Below are positions 1 through 7,764 of a stretch of 64,000 nucleotides of DNA, in pieces (within the stretch, counting starts at the first letter, position 1; the number at the start of each line of letters is the position of its first letter). Made by a program: the position numbers and the translations under genes. The notes under the pieces are model-generated. The model saw nothing but the letters and a program-made list of their open reading frames with translations, searched no databases and was not told the origin of the DNA. Source of the DNA: Oerskovia merdavium. GTDB lineage: Bacteria > Actinomycetota > Actinomycetes > Actinomycetales > Cellulomonadaceae. The stretch lies in assembly GCF_014836755.1 (NCBI RefSeq), contig NZ_JACSQF010000001.1, positions 355,754-419,753 of the forward strand, in the 5' to 3' direction.

Positions 1-1
1 C

Positions 2-244
2 GGGATCGGGGGGACGGCCGTGGACATCGCGATCCAGGCCGAGAACCTCGAGTACACCAAGGGACTCATGCACCGGCTCACGGCCGAGCACACGGGCCAG
101 ACCACCGAGACCGTCACGGCCGACAGCGACCGCGACCGCTGGTTCACGGCCGAGCAGGCCCTCGCCTACGGCATGGTCGACCACGTCGTCACGTCGGTCG
201 ACGACGTCCGCCCCACCGCCCACTCCCGGAAGGTCGGCCTCTGA
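2..244 (+). CDS. clpP1: ATP-dependent Clp protease proteolytic subunit, C-terminal part (window edge)
   Basis: This is the last 80 codons of a ClpP serine protease subunit; the start and the catalytic Ser and His lie outside the window. Visible ClpP features are the helix following the active site ([21 protein letters not shown]) shown here as residues from about base 26, then a TADSDRDRW segment carrying the last Asp of the Ser-His-Asp triad, then the typical ending [14 protein letters not shown]. ClpP forms the tetradecameric chamber fed by ClpX or ClpC. The stop overlaps the next gene's start by one base (TGATG), so the two clpP genes are translationally coupled, as in the clpP1P2 operons of other Actinobacteria. 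Which of the two should be called clpP1 is by position only. Confidence 0.93.
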   Translation, partial: GIGGTAVDIAIQAENLEYTKGLMHRLTAEHTGQTTETVTADSDRDRWFTAEQALAYGMVDHVVTSVDDVRPTAHSRKVGL

Positions 245-849
245 TGTCCACCTACACGATCCCGACGGTCGTCGAGCGCACCCCGCTCGGCGAGCGCGCG
301 TTCGACGTCTTCAGCCGCCTCCTCTCGGAGCGCATCATCTTCCTCGGAACAGAGATCGACGACGGCGTCGCCAACGTCGTCATGGCCCAGCTCCTGCACC
401 TCGAGTCGGACGCCCCCGACCAGGAGATCGGGCTCTACATCAACTCCCCCGGCGGGTCGATCACGGCGCTCATGGCCATCTACGACACCCTGCAGTTCAT
501 CCGCTCGGACGTCTCGACGATCTGCATGGGTCAGGCTGCGTCGGCCGCCGCGGTGCTGCTCGCCGCGGGGACGCCCGGCAAGCGGTTCGTGCTCGAGCAC
601 TCGCGGGTCCTGCTGCACCAGCCCTCGGGCGGCGCCGAGGGCACCATCTCCGACCTGACGCTCCAGGCCCAGGAGATCCTGCGCCTGCGCGCGGAGACCG
701 AGCTCGTCCTGGCGCGGCACACGGGCCAGACCGTCGAGCGGCTGCGGGCCGACACCGACCGTGACCGCATCTTCACGGCCCACCAGGCCGTGGAGTACGG
801 GCTCGCCGACGCCGTGGTGACCTCGCGCAAGTTGCCGGTCGCGGCGTAG
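244..849 (+). CDS. clpP2: ATP-dependent Clp protease proteolytic subunit
   Basis: Complete 201-residue ClpP, normal length for the family. The catalytic triad is visible as Ser100 (in [10 protein letters not shown]), His125 (in LLHQPSGG) and Asp174 (in DTDRDR), with the oxyanion strand INSPGGS at 67-72. The start codon ATG overlaps the stop of the upstream clpP by one base. Actinobacterial ClpP1 and ClpP2 assemble into a mixed tetradecamer that degrades unfolded, tagged or regulatory proteins with ClpX/ClpC. The pair stands 1 kb from a ClgR-type regulator, the known activator of clp genes in this phylum. No clpX follows; the next gene is convergent, so the operon ends here at a hairpin. Confidence 0.95.
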   Translation: MSTYTIPTVVERTPLGERAFDVFSRLLSERIIFLGTEIDDGVANVVMAQLLHLESDAPDQEIGLYINSPGGSITALMAIYDTLQFIRSDVSTICMGQAASAAAVLLAAGTPGKRFVLEHSRVLLHQPSGGAEGTISDLTLQAQEILRLRAETELVLARHTGQTVERLRADTDRDRIFTAHQAVEYGLADAVVTSRKLPVAA

Positions 850-857
850 GTGCGTGG

Positions 858-893
858 CGCCGTCGGGCACGGTGGTCCCCCTGCCCGACGGCG
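858..893. terminator. Bidirectional terminator hairpin between clpP2 and the DUF6882 gene
   Basis: Perfect 12-bp stem (858-869 with 882-893, CGCCGTCGGGCA) around a 12-base loop, 9 bases after the clpP2 stop and before the convergent neighbour's stop. No U-tract, as is usual in high-GC Actinobacteria. Confidence 0.7.
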
Positions 894-951
894 TCGCTCA
901 CCTCCCGCGCCCGGGTCGCCCGCGCGGTGAGCCGGGCGGGCGGAGGGGAGG

Positions 952-1716
952 CTACTTCTTGCGGCCGAACCAGCCACGGCGCTCGGGCCGCTCGGGCGGC
1001 GGCGCCGGCGCGGGCTCCGGCTCCGGGGGGGCCGTGAGCGTCGCGGACAGGTTCGTCAGGCGACCGTGACCGTCGAACGCGACCGTCACCTCGCCGTCGG
1101 ACGCCCCGACGACGGCCGTCTGCTCGTCGAGCCACCGGATGTCGAGGCCGCGCAGGACCGCGTACGCGCGCACCGCGCGGCGGTGGTCGGCGACCGTCGT
1201 GCTGCCGATCCCCTCCGGGATCACGCGCAGGACCCGCGGGACCGAGGCCGGCGGGAGCTCGAACCGCGGGTGGGTCAGCAGGAACCATGCGCACGTCCCG
1301 CCGCCCGTGGGGGCCGCGAAGTGCGTGAAGTGGCCCGTGACGGCCTTGGCCGCGAGCGCGAGCCGGTACGGGACCGCGTCGGTCAGGAGGATCTCGGCCG
1401 TGCTCAGCTCGAAGATCCCTCCCGAGACCCCGCGCTGGTGGACGTGCTCGGCCGCGGCCACGACGCCCTCGGGGAAGTTGTTCACGTTGTGCCAGCCCCA
1501 CAACCAGCTCTGCGTCCCCGGGGCCGCGGTGCCCAGGAAGTGCGCCCCGCACACCAGCGGGATCTCGCTGTGGAACGTGAGCGTGCCCGCCTGGAGGTCG
1601 GCGTCCCACGCCGACTCGCCACCCAGCTCGGCGAAGTGCGCCTGGTGCTCGGTCGAGAGGATCACGGCTCGGTCGACGAGGTCCTGGAGGGTCGGGGCCG
1701 GGTTCGTCTGCGACAT
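952..1716 (-). CDS. DUF6882-like protein
   Basis: 254 residues, soluble, no signal peptide or membrane segment. The body resembles the DUF6882 family: an N-terminal helical part (FAELGGESAWDADLQAGTLTF), a SWLWGWHN motif near residue 70, and a FHFAAPTGGG-like stretch in the middle. The C-terminus (about residue 225 on) is a Pro/Glu-rich linker ending in a basic GWFGRKK tail. The function of the family is not known to me. It is convergent with clpP2 and shares a terminator with it. Upstream bases 1717-1894 hold only its presumed promoter and the end of the next gene. Family assignment is from motif resemblance and is moderately secure. Confidence 0.65.
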   Translation of the reverse strand: MSQTNPAPTLQDLVDRAVILSTEHQAHFAELGGESAWDADLQAGTLTFHSEIPLVCGAHFLGTAAPGTQSWLWGWHNVNNFPEGVVAAAEHVHQRGVSGGIFELSTAEILLTDAVPYRLALAAKAVTGHFTHFAAPTGGGTCAWFLLTHPRFELPPASVPRVLRVIPEGIGSTTVADHRRAVRAYAVLRGLDIRWLDEQTAVVGASDGEVTVAFDGHGRLTNLSATLTAPPEPEPAPAPPPERPERRGWFGRKK

Positions 1717-1894
1717 CCGTTCAGCACACCACCGACCGGACGCGGGCGCGCGGCGAAACGGACAGATCGCCGCGCGGGAGGGGGCGATTCACCCTCGGCG
1801 GAATTGGTGGCTCGCCGGAGCGCGCGGCCCGCGGGCGAGGGGACGAGGCGGGCCCGGCCGGGGACGGCGCGGTGGACGGGGTGAGCCGAGGCGA

Positions 1895-2323
1895 TCAGGC
1901 CGCGAGCAGCAGGACCGTCGTGGTGGGCGTGGTGCTGCGCACCGGTGCGCTGCTGCGGCGCGGCGCGGCGCCGAGCGTGTGGAGATCGCGCGCGGCACGC
2001 GGGCGTGACGTGAGGCTGCGGCGCTCGACGCCCGCACGGCGGTTCGCCTCGGCGTCGAACTCGTCCTGGCTGCGCGCCAGCAGGTCGACCACGCGCAGGC
2101 CGAGAGCGCGGCAGATCGCGGCGAGCACCTCCGAGGACGCCTCCTTGCGGCCGCGCTCGACCTCCGAGAGGTACGCGGTCGAGACCTGCGCCGCGAGGGC
2201 GACGTCGAGCAGGGTGCGCGCCTGCTCGGTGCGCTCTGCCCGCAGGATCCCGCCCACGACGTGGCGCAGCAACGGTTCGGCGGTCCGGCGCTCGAAGAGC
2301 ACCACCTGGCCTGCGGCTGCCAT
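1895..2323 (-). CDS. clgR: XRE-family transcriptional regulator, ClgR-like
   Basis: 142 residues. A lambda-repressor-type HTH spans about residues 22-82, with a recognition region [20 protein letters not shown] that closely matches ClgR, the activator of clpP1P2, clpC and lon in Streptomyces, Corynebacterium and mycobacteria. The C-terminal 50 residues are low in order, and the protein ends VLLLAA. In Streptomyces ClgR the terminal alanines target the protein for ClpP1P2 degradation, so the same feedback is likely here. The ATG is preceded by a good ribosome site (AGGAG, 2330s). The gene lies 1 kb from clpP1P2. A possible -10 (TAGGTT) lies near 2375 on the minus strand. Distinguishing ClgR from a PopR-type paralogue would need alignment. 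Confidence 0.75.
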   Translation of the reverse strand: MAAAGQVVLFERRTAEPLLRHVVGGILRAERTEQARTLLDVALAAQVSTAYLSEVERGRKEASSEVLAAICRALGLRVVDLLARSQDEFDAEANRRAGVERRSLTSRPRAARDLHTLGAAPRRSSAPVRSTTPTTTVLLLAA

Positions 2324-2477
2324 CGCGTGCTCCTTCGTCGCGGTCGTGGGCTCGGCGGCCCTCGTCCCCTCAACCTAGCGCCGCCCTGCGGCCCAGAGGC
2401 CCGCAGGAGTGGCTCGTCTGCTCCTGGCGTAACGTGGGAACGACTCCGAGGAGACCTTCGCGAGAGGCGGCCCACCG

Positions 2478-2873
2478 ATGTTCCGCACGCTCTTCCCCAT
2501 CCTCGTCACGACCGACCTCGACCGGTCGCTCGGCTTCTACCGCGACCTCCTGCGCGGCACCGTGGAGTACCAGTTCCCTGCCGACGGCCCACCCGTCTAC
2601 GTCTCGGTCGCCGTGGGCGACGCGTCGCTCGGGATCGGGGTCGACCGCGAGAGCACCGACGTCGGGCACGCTCACCTGTGGGTCACGGTCGACGACTGCG
2701 ACCTGGCCGTGTCGCACCTGGCCGCGGCCGGCGTCGTCGTGGTCTCGCCGCCCGAGGACCAGCCGTGGGGCGAACGCGTCGCCCGGGTGCTGGACCCTGA
2801 CGGCAACCAGGTGTCCCTCGGCCAGGAGGCCGCCGAGGACCCGGAGCCGGACGGGCCGACGGGGTTGTCGTAG
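2478..2873 (+). CDS. VOC (glyoxalase/bleomycin-resistance/dioxygenase) family protein
   Basis: 131 residues, one pair of beta-alpha-beta-beta-beta modules. Typical marks are FPILVTTDLDRSLGFYRDLL at the N-terminus and WGERVARVLDPDGNQVSL near residue 105-120. Members bind a metal through residues at the ends of the strands and include antibiotic-binding proteins, lyases and dioxygenases, so the substrate cannot be stated. The position next to but divergent from clgR does not indicate a shared role. The C-terminal 12 residues are a Glu/Pro-rich tail. The stop is 7 bases before the tRNA gene's 3' end. Confidence 0.85.
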   Translation: MFRTLFPILVTTDLDRSLGFYRDLLRGTVEYQFPADGPPVYVSVAVGDASLGIGVDRESTDVGHAHLWVTVDDCDLAVSHLAAAGVVVVSPPEDQPWGERVARVLDPDGNQVSLGQEAAEDPEPDGPTGLS

Positions 2874-2879
2874 GCAGGG

Positions 2880-2953
2880 TGCCCCCACTGGGACTCGAAC
2901 CCAGACTGCGCCGATTTTAAGTCGGATGCCTCTGCCGATTGGGCTATGGGGGC
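2880..2953 (-). tRNA. tRNA with UAA anticodon and short (class I) variable loop
   Basis: Full cloverleaf on the minus strand: 7-bp acceptor stem GCCCCCA/TGGGGGC, three-pair D stem (GCC/GGC), anticodon stem CCGA/TCGG around the loop CTTAAAA (anticodon TAA), a five-base variable loop, and T arm CTGGG-TTCGAGT-CCCAG. The discriminator base is A; the 3' CCA is not encoded. The anticodon reads UUA (Leu), but ordinary bacterial tRNA-Leu has a long class II variable arm and this molecule does not. It is either an unusual leucine tRNA or a tRNA-like RNA. The product identity is therefore less sure than the fold. Confidence 0.88.
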
Positions 2954-3015
2954 CCGGGTGAGGATATCTCGGCGACGGCCAGGGACACCGCACGGCCCGC
3001 ACGGCGCGCCCTGCG

Positions 3016-3870
3016 CTACGACCCGGCCAGCGCCCAGCGGATCGCCTGCGTGACGGTCCGGCCACCCGCCCGCACGAGCACCGACTCGCCCCGCATCGGC
3101 CACCGCACCGGGATCATGCGCCGAGACCACGGGGGCAGCGACGCGACCGAGGCCGCGCCCAGGGCTGCGTACGGGCCACGAGCGAGGAACGGGAGCGGCG
3201 GCTCGGACAGCAGGAAGCGAGCGACGTCGTCGGACTCGGTGGTCCTGGCGAGCTGCGGGCGGAACTCCTCGAAGGCCCGCGCCAGCTCGGCACGCGAGCG
3301 CGGCGGGTCCACGGCTCCGAGCCGGTCCGCGATCGTCGCGGCCTGGGCCAGGTACTCGTCGCAGCCCGCGGCGTCGAGGGGACGCTCGCCGTAGCGCTGG
3401 TGCGCGGCGAGGAAGCTGTCGGCCTCGGCCACGTGGACCCAGCGCAGCAGCCAGGGGTCGTCGGCAGCGTACGGGCGACCGTCGGGAGCCGTGCCGCGCA
3501 CGCGGACGTGCACCGAGCGGACCACGTCGATCGCCTGCTGCGCGTGCTCGACCGTCCCGAACGTCGTGACCGCGAGGAAGGTGCTCGTGCGGGCCAGGCG
3601 ACCCCACGGGTCGCCGCGGTACCCCGAGTGCGCCGCGACCGCCGCCATGGCGAGCGGGTGCAACGACTGGAGCAGCAGGGCGCGCAGGCCGCCCACGAAC
3701 ATCGACGCGTCGCCGTGGACGCGCGCGATCGCCGAGTCCGGTGCGAACCAGCGGGGGCCCGGGGTGTCGTGGATCCGAGAGCGCTCGGCCGGGCCGTCCG
3801 GGCCTGCGACACGCTCGAACAGGGCACGGCCCGCACGGGACCGCAGGTCGTCGACCACGCGAGTGCTCAC
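3016..3870 (-). CDS. MpaB/DUF2236-family oxygenase-like protein
   Basis: 284 residues from the GTG at 3870; an open frame continues upstream but is Arg/Pro-rich and not protein-like, so I take the GTG. The protein has DUF2236 hallmarks: WFAPDSAIARVHGDASMFVGGLRALLLQSLHPLAM near residue 35-70, a GRLARTSTFLA segment, and a WVHVAEADSFLAAHQRYG helix. Family members are heme-dependent oxygenases related to rubber latex-clearing protein and fungal MpaB; the His residues in LHPLAM and WVH are candidates for heme or active-site roles. The physiological substrate is unknown. It lies downstream of ndh on the same strand but is separated from it by a hairpin. Confidence 0.85.
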   Translation of the reverse strand: MSTRVVDDLRSRAGRALFERVAGPDGPAERSRIHDTPGPRWFAPDSAIARVHGDASMFVGGLRALLLQSLHPLAMAAVAAHSGYRGDPWGRLARTSTFLAVTTFGTVEHAQQAIDVVRSVHVRVRGTAPDGRPYAADDPWLLRWVHVAEADSFLAAHQRYGERPLDAAGCDEYLAQAATIADRLGAVDPPRSRAELARAFEEFRPQLARTTESDDVARFLLSEPPLPFLARGPYAALGAASVASLPPWSRRMIPVRWPMRGESVLVRAGGRTVTQAIRWALAGS

Positions 3871-3906
3871 CCGTCCATTGTGCGCGCCGGTCGGCCTCCC
3901 GGGACG

Positions 3907-3942
3907 CCGCGAGGGCGGCCCCTTCCGGGACCGCCCTCGCGG
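3907..3942 (-). terminator. Terminator hairpin downstream of ndh
   Basis: Perfect 12-bp stem (3907-3918 with 3931-3942, CCGCGAGGGCGG) and a 12-base loop, 23 bases beyond the ndh stop and before the DUF2236 start. Confidence 0.7.
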
Positions 3943-3964
3943 GACGTGCTGACGTGCGGGTGGC

Positions 3965-5524
3965 TCAGGCCTTGGTCGAGGCCTTCTTGGTCGCCTTCTT
4001 GGCCGGACCGTGGCCCGCGTCGGTGCCCGCTGCCTCGGCGGGAGCAGCCGTGGAGGACTTCGCCTCGGCACCGCCCGACTCGGCCTCGGCGGCCGACGAC
4101 ACGGCCTCCTGCTTGACGGGCTCGCCCGCAGCCTTGGGGGGCACGGACGCCTGGCGGAACTCCGCGCGCGGGTCGTGGAGCGAACCGAGCGAGACGAGCT
4201 CGCGGCCCATGAGGAACTGACCCATCCAGCCGATCGCGATGCGGATCTTGCGGTTGCCCGTGGGCATCGCCATCACGTGGTAGCTGCGGTGCATGGCCCA
4301 GGCGAGGAAGCCCTTGAGCTTGAAGATGCCGAACAGCTCGGCGACACCCTTGTACAGGCCGAGCGAGGCGACCGTACCGACGCTCTTGTGCTTGTACTCG
4401 ACGGGCTCGTCGCTGCGCAGCACGGCGACCAGGTTGTCGGCGAGGCGCGTGGCCTCGCGGATCGCGTGCTGAGCGTTCGGCGGGCAGAACTTGCCGGGGT
4501 TCAGCAGGTCCGGGACGGCGGCGCAGTCGCCCGCGGCCCAGGCGTCGGGGATGACGTTGCCGTCCTCGTCCGCGACCTGGAGCGTCGGGAGCACGATCAC
4601 GCGGCCGAGCTTGTCGACCGGCAGGTCCGAGTTCTCCTTGAGGACCGGGTTCGCCTTGACGCCCGCGGTCCACACGATCGTGTCGGTGTCGAACTCGACG
4701 CCAGTCGAGGTGACGACGTGACCGTCGACGCACGAGGACAGGAACGTGTTGAGGTGGAACTCGATGCCGCGCTTCTTGAGCTCTTCAAGCGCGTAGAGGC
4801 CCATGGGCTCGGAGACCTCGGGGAGGATGCGCCCCGAGCCCTCGATCATCACGAAGCGCAGGTCCTCGGGGTTGATCGTCGGGTAGTTGCGGGTCGCGTA
4901 GCGCGCCATGTCCTCGATCTCGGCGATCGCCTCCATGCCGGCGAAGCCGCCGCCGATGAAGGCGAACGTGAGCATGCGCTTGCGCAGGTCCTGGTCCCAG
5001 GTGGACGACGCGACGTCCATCCGGTTGATGACGTGGTTGCGGACCGCGATGGCCTCTTCCACGTTCTTGAAGCCGATCGCGTTCTCCGCGAGGCCCGGGA
5101 TGGGCAGCGTGCGCGAGACCGAGCCGAGGCCGACGATCAGGTGGTCGTAGGAGACCGAGTAGTCGTCGCCCTCCTCCGGGTGGATCGTGATGTTGCGCCC
5201 GGCGTGGTCGATCTCGACGACCTTGCCCTGGAGCACGTCGACACCCTTGAGGGCGCGGCGGTGGGGCGCGACGACGTCGCGCGCGTCGATCGACCCGGCG
5301 GCGGCCTCCGGCAGGAAGGGCGCGTACGTCATGTACGGGCGCGGGTCGACGACGACGATGGCCGCCTCGCGCTTGCCGAGCTTCTTGCGGAGACGGCGGG
5401 CCGAGTACAGACCGACAGAGCCGCCACCCAGGACGATGATGCGGGGGACCTTGCGGGGACGCGGCGACGCAGCGTTGTCCGCGTTCTGGGCAGGGGTGAC
5501 CGAGGTCAGGTCATTCTGAGGCAT
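3965..5524 (-). CDS. ndh: Type II NADH:quinone oxidoreductase (NAD(P)/FAD-dependent)
   Basis: 519 residues. It transfers electrons from NADH to menaquinone without pumping protons. The FAD-binding Rossmann motif IIVLGGGSVGLYSARRLRK is at about 29-47, the second (NADH) Rossmann motif FAFIGGGFAGMEAIAEIE at about 193-210, and the FAD-site ATG/GD motif AWAAGDCAAVPD at about 330. The C-terminal region after residue 440 is an Ala/Glu/Lys-rich low-complexity tail ending KKATKKASTKA, longer than in most NDH-2 and possibly a surface-charge anchor. The gene is monocistronic: a hairpin follows and a leaderless-type promoter precedes it. Confidence 0.93.
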   Translation of the reverse strand: MPQNDLTSVTPAQNADNAASPRPRKVPRIIVLGGGSVGLYSARRLRKKLGKREAAIVVVDPRPYMTYAPFLPEAAAGSIDARDVVAPHRRALKGVDVLQGKVVEIDHAGRNITIHPEEGDDYSVSYDHLIVGLGSVSRTLPIPGLAENAIGFKNVEEAIAVRNHVINRMDVASSTWDQDLRKRMLTFAFIGGGFAGMEAIAEIEDMARYATRNYPTINPEDLRFVMIEGSGRILPEVSEPMGLYALEELKKRGIEFHLNTFLSSCVDGHVVTSTGVEFDTDTIVWTAGVKANPVLKENSDLPVDKLGRVIVLPTLQVADEDGNVIPDAWAAGDCAAVPDLLNPGKFCPPNAQHAIREATRLADNLVAVLRSDEPVEYKHKSVGTVASLGLYKGVAELFGIFKLKGFLAWAMHRSYHVMAMPTGNRKIRIAIGWMGQFLMGRELVSLGSLHDPRAEFRQASVPPKAAGEPVKQEAVSSAAEAESGGAEAKSSTAAPAEAAGTDAGHGPAKKATKKASTKA

Positions 5525-5533
5525 GAAACCAGA

Positions 5534-5539
5534 GTATTA
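5534..5539 (-). promoter_or_regulatory. Candidate leaderless promoter -10 for ndh
   Basis: Minus-strand hexamer TAATAC ends 9 bases before the ndh ATG, which has no ribosome-binding site in front of it. A start point about 7 bases after the -10 would fall within 2 bases of the ATG. No clear -35 is seen. Confidence 0.45.
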
Positions 5540-5662
5540 CCGTCTTCAACTTCTTGGTGAACTTCTGTCCGATCCGTGGGCGTGACAACCTTCACAAGCG
5601 GCCTGTTTGCGTGTCGTTTGGGGGCGGTACGGCGCTTTGGCGAGGGTTGCGAGGTCGCCGAA

Positions 5663-5710
5663 CCCGAGGTTCGCCAGGCGACCGACGTGGGTCGCCTGGA
5701 GAACCTCGGG
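5663..5710 (-). terminator. Terminator of the padR-HAAS operon
   Basis: 21-base arms (5663-5683 and 5690-5710), identical after folding except for one internal mismatch, with a six-base loop. It begins 14 bases after the membrane protein's stop. Confidence 0.75.
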
Positions 5711-5723
5711 TGACGGACGGGGC

Positions 5724-7166
5724 TCAGCCGCCCGACGACGCAGCTCCCGTCGAGGCCTCGAGCACCGGTCGGGCCGTGGCCGGGGCGGGCGCGCCCGGCC
5801 CCCGGCCCGAGGGGGCCGTGGTCCCCTCGACCGGCTGGTCGACCGGGGTCTCGCCGCCGACCGGGGCCTCCGGGGAGGCCGGCACCTCGGGGGCTGCCGG
5901 GTCCGGCGCAGTGCCGGGCGTGGCGTCAGGTGCGGTGCCGGGCGACGTGCCGGGCGTGGCCGCCTGTCCGCCGCCGCCCGTCGAGGGCACCAGGAGCGGC
6001 TGCGCCTGCAGGAAGGGCGACGGCATGGACCGCGGCTGCTCGCCCTCGAGCGGCACGGGACGCTCGGAGCCGTCCCACTCGACCGCGTCGTCGGGCAGCC
6101 CGCGCAACGGGTACACGTTCCAGCGCTCGCGCCCGTCGGTCGAGAACGACGGCTGGAAGTACCAACCCTGCTCGAAGTCCGGGAGGGTCCAGGCCTGCGT
6201 GGTGCCCTCCCCCGTGATGGTCCGGACGGGACGCCCCCGGTCGTCGAAGATCTGCACGTCCTGGAGAGCCCGACCGCTCGCGTCGTAGACGAACAGGTTG
6301 CTGACCTGCGAGCCGTCGACGAACACGCCGCCGTCCCCGCTCCCTGTGCTGACCTGGCTCATCCCGTCGCGCTGAGCCGCCTCGTAGCCGGCCCCGTATC
6401 CGATCTCGTGGCCGTGAGAGTACGACCCGCCATCGTCGTAGCCGCCCCAGCCGGTGAGCCCGTTGCTCGCACCGAAGGCCGCACCCAGGAGGAGGGGCAC
6501 AGCCACGACGACCGCGACGACGTTCACGACCTTGCGCAGGACGTGCACCGCGCGCCATCGCAGCCACCGGCCCCTCCCCCACTGCACGCTCACGACGATC
6601 GCCGCGAGCAGGAGCAGGCGCCAGAACGGCACCTGTGGCACGAGGCCGAAGCCCTCCGAGCCGCCCAGCCACTGGTGCACGACGAGCACCACGACCCACG
6701 CGCGCAGCACCCACCACACGGGCCGCAGCTCGGCTGCGAACTCCCTGAACGCGGCCCACTGCGGGGTGGACGTCAGCGGAGCCCACAGGGACTTCCACCC
6801 CGACTCGAAGATCCCTCCGACCACGGTCAACCGACCGCGCACCCCGATCCGTGGGCGGGGCCCCGGTGCTGCGGGATCCAGGCCGGCCGCCGACCGGAGC
6901 TCGGCCGCGTACTCGGCGGCCGGACCGAAGCGTGCGGTGACGTCGAGGAACGAGGTCGCTCCGCCGTCGGGCACCTCGCTCCCCGCAGGGGCGGGCCGCA
7001 GCGCACCCGGCATGTCGGCGAGCGCCTCCGCGAGGTCCGCCTCGAGGCCGTCCGTGAGGTCGTCGACCTGCTCGGGCGACAGGTCCGCGAGGTGCGCGCG
7101 GACTTCCGCGGCGTAGCGGTGGACCTGGTCGAGGATCACGTCCTCGGGGCTCATGGTCGTGGACAT
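5724..7166 (-). CDS. HAAS-domain membrane protein, partner of PadR
   Basis: 480 residues from the ATG at 7166, which overlaps the padR stop by one base. The N-terminal 75 residues are a HAAS-type domain (DQVHRYAAEVRAHL, LADLSPEQVDDLTDGLEADLAEAL) as found in DUF1700-like proteins encoded beside PadR regulators. Next come about four membrane helices (about residues 145-245, e.g. WWVLRAWVVVLVVHQWL, LLLLAAIVVSVQW, VVAVVVAVPLLLGAAFG), then an extracytoplasmic part rich in Gly/Tyr, then a beta-rich region (about 290-400) and a long Pro/Ala/Gly tail. In this class PadR represses its own operon and the HAAS protein acts as a signalling or stress membrane protein. The tail repeats (TPGTAPD-type) are low complexity. 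Exact function unknown. Confidence 0.82.
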   Translation of the reverse strand: MSTTMSPEDVILDQVHRYAAEVRAHLADLSPEQVDDLTDGLEADLAEALADMPGALRPAPAGSEVPDGGATSFLDVTARFGPAAEYAAELRSAAGLDPAAPGPRPRIGVRGRLTVVGGIFESGWKSLWAPLTSTPQWAAFREFAAELRPVWWVLRAWVVVLVVHQWLGGSEGFGLVPQVPFWRLLLLAAIVVSVQWGRGRWLRWRAVHVLRKVVNVVAVVVAVPLLLGAAFGASNGLTGWGGYDDGGSYSHGHEIGYGAGYEAAQRDGMSQVSTGSGDGGVFVDGSQVSNLFVYDASGRALQDVQIFDDRGRPVRTITGEGTTQAWTLPDFEQGWYFQPSFSTDGRERWNVYPLRGLPDDAVEWDGSERPVPLEGEQPRSMPSPFLQAQPLLVPSTGGGGQAATPGTSPGTAPDATPGTAPDPAAPEVPASPEAPVGGETPVDQPVEGTTAPSGRGPGAPAPATARPVLEASTGAASSGG

Positions 7167-7537
7167 CACGCGGCTCCTTCCGAGGTCCCGAGGAGGCCGG
7201 TCAGCGTGCCGGAGAACTCCTGCCACTCCTTGCGCTGGGTGTCGAGCACGGCCCGCCCCTGCGCGTTGATGCCGTAGTACTTGCGGTGCGGGCCCTCGTC
7301 GGAGGGGACCACGTAGCTCGTGAGCATCCCGCCCGAGTACAGGCGGCGCAGCGTGCCGTAGACCGACGCGTCACCCACCTCGACGAGCCCTGCGGCTCGT
7401 AGGCGGCGCACGACGTCGTACCCGTACCCGTCCTCGTCCGCGACGACGGCGAGGACCGCCGCGTCGAGGACGCCCTTCAACAGCTGTGTGGTGTCCACCC
7501 TGACTCCCTGCTCGACCGGCTCCTGTGCGGCAGACAC
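7166..7537 (-). CDS. PadR-family transcriptional regulator
   Basis: 123 residues with a winged-helix PadR domain: LLKGVLDAAVLAVVADEDGYGYDVVRRL, then SVYGTLRRLYSGGML and the wing containing HRKYYGINAQGRAVL. The start at 7537 is GTG; an internal GTG at 7498 has a better ribosome site (GGGAG) and would begin the protein directly at the canonical VDTTQLLKG, so it may be the true start. It is translationally coupled to the HAAS membrane protein. Bases 7538-7580 upstream contain repeated GTAGT units that could be its operator. Typical members respond to small molecules or cell-envelope stress. Confidence 0.9.
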   Translation of the reverse strand: MSAAQEPVEQGVRVDTTQLLKGVLDAAVLAVVADEDGYGYDVVRRLRAAGLVEVGDASVYGTLRRLYSGGMLTSYVVPSDEGPHRKYYGINAQGRAVLDTQRKEWQEFSGTLTGLLGTSEGAA

Positions 7538-7604
7538 TACTACGCGAACCGCACTACCGGTCAGAGCGAACTACCGCGTGTCGCGCTCGTGAGCACACAC
7601 CGTC

Positions 7605-7666
7605 GCCGAGAAGTGAGCAGATGCCCCTGGATCGCGCGATCCAGGGGCATCTACTCACTTCTCGGC
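7605..7666. repeat. 62-bp palindrome, copy 1 (upstream of the DUF559 nuclease gene)
   Basis: Near-perfect palindrome with 31-base arms and one mismatched pair, beginning GCCGAGAAGTGAGCAGATGC and centred on CGCGCG. It is identical base for base to 8653-8714. It lies in the divergent intergenic space between padR and the nuclease gene, where no transcript is expected to end, so a terminator role is unlikely for this copy. The two copies bracket one gene and delimit a unit of 1110 bp. Confidence 0.97.
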
Positions 7667-7764
7667 GGAGCGATGCTCATGCACAGGCCGCCCCCACGTG
7701 ACCGTTTCCACCGAAGCCCCCGGGGCCTCGACCGCGAGGCGGGGTTTCCCGCCACAGTGCGTGC

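Noticed and set aside
4010-5560. 516-codon open frame on the plus strand opposite ndh
   Set aside because: Arg/Asp/Val-rich composition and no motif; it is the antisense of a clear NDH-2 and arises from GC-biased third positions.
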